NCBI GenBank assembly: GCA_034430155.1
Contig: DAOUET010000042.1
Location: forward strand, 1-14,367
DNA: 14,367 nucleotides
From: DAOUET01 sp034430155
GTDB taxonomy: Bacteria; Chloroflexota; Anaerolineae; Anaerolineales; UBA4823
Direction of reading: 5' to 3'
In this document: positions 1-8,200 of the stretch, piece after piece
Layout: each line of letters starts with the position of its first letter
Numbering within the stretch: the stretch's first letter is position 1
The notes under the pieces: model-generated
Database searches by the model: none
What the model was told of the DNA's origin: nothing
The model's input: only the letters and a program-made list of their open reading frames with translations
Position numbers and translations under genes: made by a program

Positions 1-3
1 AGC

Positions 4-1164
4 ATGCACATCCTCATGCTTCTCACCAACGCCTTTCGCCCCGACCCGCGCGTTGAACGCGAGGCCAGCGCGCTGTTGGAACTCGGCCACCGGGTAACCT
101 TGATCTGTTGGGACCGCCGTGGTGAACTATCCGCCCACGAGCGTCACAATGGCTTTGAAATAATACGGGTGCACTCAGTGCCGTCCACATACGGGTCTGG
201 CTGGCGCCAGTTGTTTTACACCCCACGTTTCTGGCGCCAGGCGATCCGCTTAGCGCTCCAGATTTCCCCGCAGGCTGTGCACTGCCATGACTTGGACACC
301 CTATATGCCGGATGGCAATTGAAAAAGCGTCTGGGCTGCCCGCTGGTCTATGACGCTCACGAACACTTTCCAGCCCTGATGTCTATCTACCTGCCGGGCT
401 TCCTGGTCAGGGCATTGGTAACCTGGGAACGTTTTTTACTCAGACAGGTTGACTATACCATCACTGCCAGCACGGTGTTGCGGGATGAATTTCTGCGCCT
501 TGGCTTTAGCCCGGTCATCACCCTGGCTAATTATCCAGATCTTGACCAATATATCTCGGTCCCCGCGTCAGACGTTAAATCCCTCCGTTCAAGCTTGGGC
601 GTTTCGCCGCAGCAACTGCTCGTGGCCTACATCGGTGGATTTTCCCTCAACCGGCAGCTCCTCCCCTTGATCGAGGCTGCAGACCTACTGCCTGAGGTGC
701 AATTCCACCTGTGGGGAGACGGGCACCAAAAACAGCGCCTCCAGGAAGCGGCTGTAAAGCGTCCAAACGTAATTTACCACGGCTGGTTGTCCCCCGCAGG
801 ACTCCCGCTTCACTTCAAAGCTGCAGACGTGATCTACTATTGCCTGCGTGACGATTATCCCGGTGCTGTTTACAATGCCCCAAACACGCTTTCACAGGCG
901 ATGGCTGCTGGACGGCCTATCATTGCCAACCAGGTTGGTGATCTGGGTCGCATTATCAAAGCCGCAAATTGTGGCCTTCTAATCGACCAGCCCACTTCCG
1001 AGACAATCGCGGCTGCTATCACAAAGTTGAAAAATCCACAGCTCCGCCAAAGACTGGGTTCCAATGGAGTCCGTTTCGCACAGACCACTTATAATACAGC
1101 CTCTATCCAGGATGCCTTGGGCCAGTTATACCGGGAATTTTCCGAAGACAAGTACAATAGCTAA
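4..1164 (+). CDS. GT4-type glycosyltransferase (GT-B fold)
   Basis: This gene encodes a 386-residue cytosolic or membrane-associated glycosyltransferase that probably adds a sugar from a nucleotide-sugar donor to a growing surface polysaccharide; donor and acceptor cannot be read from the sequence. The N-terminus (MHILMLLTNAFRPDPRVERE, then a GHRVTLICW strand) is the usual first Rossmann strand and helix of GT-B enzymes. VHCHDLDTLYAG and VYDAHEHFP follow in the N-terminal domain. The C-terminal domain has VAYIGGFSLNRQL, FHLWGDG, VIYHGWL and AMAAGRPIIA. The usual EX7E donor-site motif is altered: residues 290 and 298 are Tyr and Gln (NAPNTLSQAMAAG). The length is normal for the family. The start ATG lies 3 bases into the window, so upstream context is not visible. 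It is the first of three co-directional genes (GT, sulfatase-like, GT). The family assignment is secure; the substrate is unknown. Confidence 0.9.
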   Translation: MHILMLLTNAFRPDPRVEREASALLELGHRVTLICWDRRGELSAHERHNGFEIIRVHSVPSTYGSGWRQLFYTPRFWRQAIRLALQISPQAVHCHDLDTLYAGWQLKKRLGCPLVYDAHEHFPALMSIYLPGFLVRALVTWERFLLRQVDYTITASTVLRDEFLRLGFSPVITLANYPDLDQYISVPASDVKSLRSSLGVSPQQLLVAYIGGFSLNRQLLPLIEAADLLPEVQFHLWGDGHQKQRLQEAAVKRPNVIYHGWLSPAGLPLHFKAADVIYYCLRDDYPGAVYNAPNTLSQAMAAGRPIIANQVGDLGRIIKAANCGLLIDQPTSETIAAAITKLKNPQLRQRLGSNGVRFAQTTYNTASIQDALGQLYREFSEDKYNS

Positions 1165-1236
1165 CCTCCTGGGTACACAATCCGCCTCTGGTCTCAAGGC
1201 AAGAATTGTAAGGAAAATCCAGCTAAAAACAACCCT

Positions 1237-2451
1237 ATGAAATGCATTATCTTTGTGGCTGATGCCGTTCGCCCCGATTATCTGGGTTGCTATGGGAACC
1301 CCTCTGTTAACACTTCTGCCATTGACTACCTTGCCCATCATGGCCTGCGTTTTGAGACCGTCATCTCTGCAGCGCCATGGACAGCTCCTGCTACCGCCTC
1401 AATAATCTCTGGTATCGCCGCCTATAAACATCGCATCTTTACCTGGAGTAGGACCTTTTCAGAAGAGGTTTACACCATTTTCCATGCTTTTGCAGACCAT
1501 GGTCACGTTGTGGGCAGTTTCGTTTTCGATCAAAATTTCATGTTTTCCCGTATGCCTTTCACCCGCGTCCAAGGAAACACTGAGCAGTTTGACGAGGTTT
1601 GTAAATGGATCGACCGGCACGCTGGAGACGATTTCTTTCTATACATTCACAGCTGGGCGACCCATATGCCCTACAACGTTCACCACGCCGATCGCAAACA
1701 ATGGGAAACCGCCAAACAACTTTATGTCCAGCGCCTGCAGAATGGTAATGAAGAATCTCTCAGTGAAAGCCGAGCTGCCTATCGCCAAGCCATCGAATAT
1801 TCCAGCGCATACCAGATTGGTCGCCTCCTCAATCTATTGCAGAACCGCTCCATTCTTGAGCAGACTCTGCTGGTTTTCACCTCCGACCATGGAGAGTCCT
1901 GGGGAGAGCGATTTACCGACAAACAACAGCTCACAAGCCTTCATTCCCTGCACGGTCACTTCCTCTTCGATGAAACCCTCAAGGTGCCACTGATCTTGCA
2001 CTGGCCTGGTTCTTTGCCTGCTTCAACGCTGGTCACGCAGCAGGTGCGCGCTACCGACCTGGCTCCTACTTTGCTCGACCTGGCTGGTATCCATATACCA
2101 GACTCAGCCCACCCCCTCGATGGTGACTCCCTGCTACCCCTAATGGATGGCAAAAATCATCTCGACCGCCCCTCCTATTCAGCCACTAGCGAATACAGCC
2201 ATCTTTCCAAGATTTCTCTCCGCATGCCCCCTTACAAATTCATTTATACAATGGAACCCTCCGGAGCTGAGTTATACGACCTGCTCAAAGATCCGCAAGA
2301 ACATCATAATCTTATTGGACAGGCTCCCGACATCGCCCGCCAACTGCAAGCGGCAATAACAACCCAACTGGCTGCTCTTCCACCGGAAGTTTATTCATCC
2401 GATGAAGAAGCTGCTATGATGGAACAGCTGCAGGAGTTGGGGTACCTGTAA
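1237..2451 (+). CDS. Sulfatase/alkaline phosphatase-superfamily hydrolase with Thr at the catalytic site
   Basis: A 404-residue enzyme of the sulfatase/alkaline phosphatase superfamily, likely cleaving or transferring a sulfate, phosphate or phosphonate group. The N-terminus FVADAVRPDYLGCYG matches the family's metal-binding start (Asp9). FTSDHGES gives Asp217 and His218 of the second metal site. HSLHGHFLFDETLKVPL and the late LYDLLKDPQEHHNLI are typical family signatures. The family signature C/S-x-P-S-R-A-S-L-L-T-G aligns without gaps to residues 49-59, TAPATASIISG. The formylglycine Cys is therefore Thr49 and the conserved Arg is Thr53. A Thr nucleophile is known in phosphoethanolamine transferases and LtaS, so this is probably not a formylglycine-dependent sulfatase. 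No signal peptide or membrane segment is visible, which suggests cytoplasmic action. It lies 72 bases after the first glycosyltransferase and 67 bases before the second, consistent with processing or decorating the same glycan. There is no good Shine-Dalgarno sequence. Confidence 0.85.
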   Translation: MKCIIFVADAVRPDYLGCYGNPSVNTSAIDYLAHHGLRFETVISAAPWTAPATASIISGIAAYKHRIFTWSRTFSEEVYTIFHAFADHGHVVGSFVFDQNFMFSRMPFTRVQGNTEQFDEVCKWIDRHAGDDFFLYIHSWATHMPYNVHHADRKQWETAKQLYVQRLQNGNEESLSESRAAYRQAIEYSSAYQIGRLLNLLQNRSILEQTLLVFTSDHGESWGERFTDKQQLTSLHSLHGHFLFDETLKVPLILHWPGSLPASTLVTQQVRATDLAPTLLDLAGIHIPDSAHPLDGDSLLPLMDGKNHLDRPSYSATSEYSHLSKISLRMPPYKFIYTMEPSGAELYDLLKDPQEHHNLIGQAPDIARQLQAAITTQLAALPPEVYSSDEEAAMMEQLQELGYL

Positions 2452-2518
2452 ACCATGCCCCCTCGTCTGCTCACCCGATGAATTGCCCTGGTCAAATGAC
2501 CTCACTTCGAGTTACCTG

Positions 2519-3763
2519 ATGCGTATTTTATACCTTTCTCAATACTTCCCCCCCGAGGCTGGCGCTACTCAAGCGCGCGCCTATGAAATAGCTTGCCATA
2601 TGCTCAGGTTGGGTCACCAGGTCACAGTTATTGCCGAGATCCCCAACCATCCCTCCGGTGTTATTCCTCCTGAATATCGTGGCAAATTATTTGAACGCGC
2701 CGACCTGGATGGCATTGACGTCATCCGTGTTTGGGTTAAAACCTCACCCGCCAAGAATTTCCTTAATCGCATGCTCTTTTACCTCACCTATATGGTCAAC
2801 GCTATCTTGTTCGGATTGCTGTTGGCACGTGGTCGCTATGACCTGATATACGCCTCTTCCCCGCCGCTTTTTGTCGGCGGAGCCGCCCTTGCATTGAGCC
2901 GTTTAAGGCGCACGCCCTTATTTTTTGAAGTCCGCGATCTCTGGCCCGATTTCGCCATTGCCCTTGGAGAGCTATCACATCCGTTGGCCATCTCCTTAGC
3001 CAGCAAACTGGAATGGGCTTGTTACCGGCGCGCCCGGGCGATCATCGTCGTCACCGAAAGCTACGCTCAACGGCTAACACAACGCGGTGTTCCCTCCCAG
3101 AAGCTAGTCGTCATCCCCAATGGCGCTAACCTGGACCTCTTTCAGTATCGCCCCGAAGGGCGCCTGCGTCTTCGTGAGCAGTTGAGCCTTGCAGACAAAT
3201 TCGTGGCCATATATGCTGGTATCCACGGCATTGCCCAGGGGTTGGAGATTGTTATCGAAGCTGCCCATCAGCTTCAAGACAAACCCGATATCCACATTCT
3301 CATGGTGGGTGAAGGTCCCCGGAAGGCCGACCTGAAAATATTAGCTTCTCGATATCGGCTCGATAACCTGACCTGGATTCCCGAACAGCCCCGCGAAACC
3401 ATTCCAGACTATCTCTCCACTGCCGATGTAGCCTTGGTCCCTCTGCGCGGTTTGGAAGAGTTCAAAGGCGTTCTGCCCTCCAAAATGTTCGATGCTTGGG
3501 CCTGCGAACGACCAGTTCTCCTCAGTGTCGCCGGTGAAGCCCGTCAACTGCTCCATCAGGCTCAGGGAGGGCTTTATATCCCTCCAGACAACCCCTCTGT
3601 TCTGGCTGGTGCTATCCTGCAACTTAAAGATAATCCCCAAGAAAGGCAACGCATGGGTCGTTCAGGCCGCGCTTTCACTGAAAAGAATTACTCGCGCCAG
3701 GCCCAGGCTGAAAAATTGGTCCAGTTGATCGAACGGCTGGCCCCTGAATCTAAGATAGGTTAA
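2519..3763 (+). CDS. WbuB-like GT4 glycosyltransferase
   Basis: A 414-residue GT-B glycosyltransferase resembling the WbuB group, which acts in O-antigen and capsule assembly. The N-terminus MRILYLSQYFPPEAGATQAR, followed by HQVTVIAEIPNHPSG, is characteristic of that group. A hydrophobic stretch around residues 85-105 (MLFYLTYMVNAILFGLLLA) may dock it on the membrane. FEVRDLWPD, VIPNGANLDLF, AIYAGIHGIAQGLE, MVGEGPRK and the donor-site region VLPSKMFDAWACERPVL follow in order. The last region carries Asp where many relatives have Glu. I chose the ATG at 2519 because it places MRILYLSQYFPP at the N-terminus; an in-frame TTG at 2483 would add 12 unconserved residues. It is the third gene of the glycan cassette and converges with the amidohydrolase gene, with 8 bases between stop codons. 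The sugar specificity is unknown. Confidence 0.9.
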   Translation: MRILYLSQYFPPEAGATQARAYEIACHMLRLGHQVTVIAEIPNHPSGVIPPEYRGKLFERADLDGIDVIRVWVKTSPAKNFLNRMLFYLTYMVNAILFGLLLARGRYDLIYASSPPLFVGGAALALSRLRRTPLFFEVRDLWPDFAIALGELSHPLAISLASKLEWACYRRARAIIVVTESYAQRLTQRGVPSQKLVVIPNGANLDLFQYRPEGRLRLREQLSLADKFVAIYAGIHGIAQGLEIVIEAAHQLQDKPDIHILMVGEGPRKADLKILASRYRLDNLTWIPEQPRETIPDYLSTADVALVPLRGLEEFKGVLPSKMFDAWACERPVLLSVAGEARQLLHQAQGGLYIPPDNPSVLAGAILQLKDNPQERQRMGRSGRAFTEKNYSRQAQAEKLVQLIERLAPESKIG

Positions 3764-3771
3764 AGGTCGTG

Positions 3772-5022
3772 CTAGTCTCCCAGCGCCAGCCGTAGAGTAG
3801 CTTGCAGCAACACGTTCGCCCCATTCAGACAGTCTTTCCATTCGCTGAACTCCTTCGGTGAGTGGCTCACTCCCCCCACAGATGGAACAAAGATCATGCC
3901 GCACGGGCAAAGTTTCGCCAGAGATTGGGCATCATGGCCTGCGCCTGATGCCAGATAGATATATCTCAATCCCAGGCCATCAGCTGACAGGGCGATGGCG
4001 TTCTGAGCTTGCTCGCTCATCCGCGCCGGATCGTGTTTGCCGAGGGACTTAATTTCCAATCCCAACCCGTAGCGCTTGGCCTCAACCTGAGCGCTCGCCA
4101 GTAGCCTGGCTTCCAACCGCTCTAAACTGACCTCATCCACTGCCCGTACTTCCAGTGCTAAGTCTGCACGCTCCGGTACGATGTTGAACGCCCCCGGGGT
4201 AAAACTTATCGCCCCCACGTTAGCTGCGCAATCAGGAAACTCATTTAGAACGATCCGGCGAACGGATTGTGTAAATGCGGCTGCCCCTTGCCCTGCGTCC
4301 AAACGCTCTGCCATTGGCCTTGTTCCGGCATGGTCTGCCCGCCCGATGAAACCTAAACAGTATGAATTGATCCCTACCATCCCTGTTACGATGCCGATAT
4401 CGGCCCCTGCTTTCACCAGTTGCGGACCTTGCTCGATATGCACTTCCAGATAACCTGCCAGCTCCTTAGCCGGGCGTTTAGCACTTAGCAAACCCTTCTC
4501 GCTTAACCCTGCCCGTTCAAGACCATCCAAAAGGGCCTTTTTGCCTCCTCGCGGGGTTTGTAAGTCTCCTACCTTCAAAGTTCCGGCTAAAGCCGAGCTC
4601 CCTAACAATCCCACCTGAGTGCCCTCCTCATCGGTGAAATCAATGGCTTCTAAATTGACTGGTAACTTCAGTCCTTGCTCATTAACCACCCGCAAGGCCT
4701 CTAATGCACATAAAACTCCCAGGGCCCCATCAAAGCGACCGCCATGGGGTACTGAGTCCAGGTGCGATCCGAGCAGCAGGTTGGCAGCGCCAGGCGGACC
4801 ACACGCCAATACAGCCGAGTGATTTCCCGCTCTATCGCAGTGAAATTCAAAACCACTATCATGGATTCGTTGGCTAAACCAGGCACGGGCTTCCAGGTGA
4901 GATTCACTAAATGCAGGCCGGTGCACGCCTCCTTCTCCGTTTTTCCCAATTTTCGCCAACCTCTTAAAATCGGTATTTAGCCTTGTAGGGTTTACTCGTA
5001 GAGCGGAAAGTTGATCGTCCAT
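3772..5022 (-). CDS. M20-family amidohydrolase (N-carbamoyl-L-amino acid hydrolase / allantoate amidohydrolase type)
   Basis: A 416-residue binuclear zinc amidase of the hydantoinase/carbamoylase branch of peptidase family M20, probably hydrolysing an N-carbamoyl amino acid, allantoate or ureidopropionate in the cytoplasm. Visible motifs are GSHLDSVPHGGRFDGALGV (His87 and Asp98, metal ligands), DFTDEEGTQVG (catalytic and metal Glu near 132-133), VHIEQGPQL (His195), GRADHAGTRPMAERLDAG (substrate and dimer region, His231, Arg240) and SGAGHDAQ with GGVSHSPKEF (His387). The segment after DEEG (TQVGLLGSS) departs from the common GSRF. Length is normal for the family. I chose the ATG at 5022 because a GAGG lies 7 bases upstream; an in-frame TTG at 5028 has almost no spacing to it. 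This is the only minus-strand gene here and no hydantoinase or purine gene is nearby, so the substrate stays open. A perfect TATAAT lies upstream. Confidence 0.92.
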   Translation of the reverse strand: MDDQLSALRVNPTRLNTDFKRLAKIGKNGEGGVHRPAFSESHLEARAWFSQRIHDSGFEFHCDRAGNHSAVLACGPPGAANLLLGSHLDSVPHGGRFDGALGVLCALEALRVVNEQGLKLPVNLEAIDFTDEEGTQVGLLGSSALAGTLKVGDLQTPRGGKKALLDGLERAGLSEKGLLSAKRPAKELAGYLEVHIEQGPQLVKAGADIGIVTGMVGINSYCLGFIGRADHAGTRPMAERLDAGQGAAAFTQSVRRIVLNEFPDCAANVGAISFTPGAFNIVPERADLALEVRAVDEVSLERLEARLLASAQVEAKRYGLGLEIKSLGKHDPARMSEQAQNAIALSADGLGLRYIYLASGAGHDAQSLAKLCPCGMIFVPSVGGVSHSPKEFSEWKDCLNGANVLLQATLRLALGD

Positions 5023-5060
5023 ATCCAAACCTCGTGCCGGAGCATGTCCGGGATCTCACC

Positions 5061-5066
5061 ATTATA
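5061..5066 (-). promoter_or_regulatory. Candidate -10 box for the amidohydrolase gene
   Basis: Read on the minus strand this is a perfect TATAAT. A start of transcription a few bases downstream would give a leader of about 30 bases before the ATG at 5022, with GAGG inside it. No convincing -35 box lies 16-18 bases upstream, so it would be a weak or activator-dependent promoter. Confidence 0.4.
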
Positions 5067-5205
5067 TCCTCGCTTGTGGTGACCCTTTAGAGGGGCTTCA
5101 GGCCTTTAGAAATTTGCATCTTTGTCAGCTTTCACTTGCGCCTCGGATTGGTCATCCTTTACTGGTAAAATTTTCCCAAACCTTGCAACAATTCGATTCC
5201 CTTCT

Positions 5206-8200
5206 ATGTCTTCTGATCAAACCGTTTCCTTCAGAAATAGACCTTCCAAATCACACCTACCCCTGGTATGGCAGGTTGGCGATTTAATCTTAGATACTTT
5301 TGAGGTCAAACAGGTCTTTTCAAGCGGCGGTATGGCCTACGTTTATCGTGTTTACCATCGCGATTGGGACCTCGACCTGGCAGTAAAAACGCCCAGATCG
5401 GAATTTCATGATGTTGAGGGCATCGTCGCCAATTTTGTCCGTGAAGCCGAGACCTGGGTAAACCTGGGCTTATACCCCCATATTGTCAGTTGTTACTTCA
5501 TACGTGTCTTACAGGGAATCCCGCGCATCTTCATGGAGTATGTCGATAATGGCAGTCTTTTAGATGCCATCAATCAAGGCTGGTTGTATCAGAGTACGCC
5601 TGCTGAAGTTCTAACCCGGATCCTTGATATTGCCATCCAAATTGCCTGGGGTTTGCAATACGCTCACCAGAAAGGTTTGATTCATCAGGACGTAAAACCT
5701 GCTAACGTCTTGTTGTCTCATGACGGCATCGCTAAGGTGACCGATTTTGGCATGGCGCAAGCCAAAGCTATCATCGCACCACCGGAAGAGAATGCAGAGG
5801 TAATGGTTTCCTCGCCGGATGGCCACAGCATACTCGTCAACGTCTCTGGGATGACACCTTCCTATTGTTCGCCAGAACAGGCTGCCGAACGCCCTCTCTC
5901 CCGTCGCACCGATATATGGAGCTGGGCAGTTTCCCTGCTGGAGGTCTTTATTGGAAAAAAAACGTGGGACTACGGTCCCTTCGCTCTAAACGCTCTGGAA
6001 GAATATCTCAGATTCGGACCCGCCAAACCGTCTATTCCGGCAATGCCAGCCTCTTTTGCGGACCTGTTAAAGGACTGTTTTTCCTTTGACCCAGATCACC
6101 GCCCGCACAGTATGTCTGCTCTGGTTGATAGCCTTAAAGAAATTTATGTCCAGGAAATTGGGAAACCTTACCCTCGCTATCAACCTAAGATGAAGACCGT
6201 CCTCGCCGATACGCTCAATAATCGCGCAGTCTCAATGGTCGACTTAGCTAAGGAAAATGAGGCCCTAGACCTCTTTAATCAAGCTATCACCGCCCAATCC
6301 ACTCACCCGGCCGCCCTCTACAACCGCAATTTATATCTCTGGCGCCGCGCTCGTCTGACAGATTTGGATGTTCTGACAGTTCTAACCCAAAATCTAAAGG
6401 ATCTTCCTGAAAGTTGGCAAACTTTCTACTACCTCGCTCATATTCACATCGAGCGCGGCGATCTCCTCGCAGCTGTTAAGGTGCTCCAATCAGCTTTTGA
6501 GAAATTTGGGGACCTCCCCTCTCTCCGGCACGCATATCAAAGAGCTTACCAAGTTCGAGCATCAGCTGTTCACGCCATCAAAACCTTACAGGACTGCGCC
6601 AGCGTTGTCAATTCTGTCGCAATTTCCAACCGGGGGGAGTTTGTCTTATCGGCCGGTAATGATCATGCAGTCTGCCTCTGGGACCTTCACTCTGGCAAAT
6701 GTCTCCACACTATGCGCGGGCACGATCACATCATCCGTTCCGTTGCCATTTCTCCCGATGGTGAACTCGGCCTCTCTGGTAGCTGGGACCAGACCCTGCG
6801 CTTGTGGAATCTCGCCTCCGGAGAATGCCTGCAAGTCTTCCAGGGTCACAACGATGTGGTTCAGCAGGTGGTTTTTACTCCTGACGGAACATGTGCCTTA
6901 TCTGCCTCCAGCGACCACACCTTGCGTTTGTGGGATATCCATACAGGTCAATCCTTGAAGATTTTCACCGGGCATATCGATACCATTCGCTCCGTCGCGG
7001 TTTCCAAGAATGGTTCGATAGCGGTCTCCGCTTCCTTTGATAACACGATACGCCTTTGGGACCTGCAAACTGGCCAATGTCTCTCCACCATCGATTGGAT
7101 TAACGCCTTTACCAGTAACATATGCCTCTCGATCGACGAAAAACATGTATTGTTGGCCGATGCCAACAACCGCCTCTGTCTGGTTGATCTTGAAACCGGT
7201 CAAATAGTACGGACTTATTCCGGCCATACTGGTACCGTCAGAACGCTTGACCTCGCCCCCAATGGGGTCTGGGCTCTCTCAGGGGGCATTGACGGCACTT
7301 TACGCTTATGGGATCTCCATTCCACTCGTTGCCTCCGGACTTTTATGGGACATACTGCCTCCGTCAATGCCGTATCCATCAGCTCGGGGAAGATGTTGGC
7401 GGTTTCTGGCAGCAGTGATAAAACCATTAAGCTCTGGCTGCTTGGCGTAGGTCCTCAAGCGCCTTTTGACCCCGTTCTACCGCGCAGTTCCGAAGAAGTT
7501 GTTCAGCTCTCCAATCAAGTCGAAAAACAGCTGCAAGACGCTGAAAATCACTATTCCCAGGGCGATTATGCCGGGGCATTGAAGGCTGTCGCCCAGGCGC
7601 GTGCGACTCCCGGTTATCTCCAAAACACCCAGCTGGTGGAATACTGGCACAATATCGGTCAAAAAGGTATTCGCACTGGCCTCAACTCAAGTTGGCTTTC
7701 TCACACACTGCTTACCCATAACGCCGGCGTTAATTCCATCGCTATCTCCCATGATTCAAGATTTGCCCTCAGCGGAAATGACGACGCCACCTTAAGTCTC
7801 TGGAATCTTGAGAGTGGTGAATGTCTCCACCAATATCTGGGGCACGCTGATAAAGTCAAATCGGTTTGTCTCGCGGCTACCGGGGATGTGGCTTTATCTG
7901 GCAGCAGTGATGCAACCCTAATCCTGTGGGATCTAAAAACCGGCGCGCCCCCGCAAACATTATCTGGTCACACCAGCGAAGTAAATACTGTCGCCATGAC
8001 GTCCGATGGTAAGTTGGCTCTCTCCGGTAGCAATGATAATACCATCCGATTGTGGGACCTATCCCGGGCTAAATGTTTGCGAGTGTTGAAGGGGCACAAC
8101 CATTATGTGCGCCACGTGGCCATAACCCCAGATGGTCGCTATGCCCTATCGGCTGGCTGGGATAAGACTTTACGCTTTTGGGATTTGGCCTCCGCTGAGT

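Noticed and set aside
5184..5209. TGCAAC upstream of the kinase start, a possible third ECF-type promoter
   Set aside because: The position 16 bases downstream is the ATG itself, not CGTA, so the -10 half is missing.
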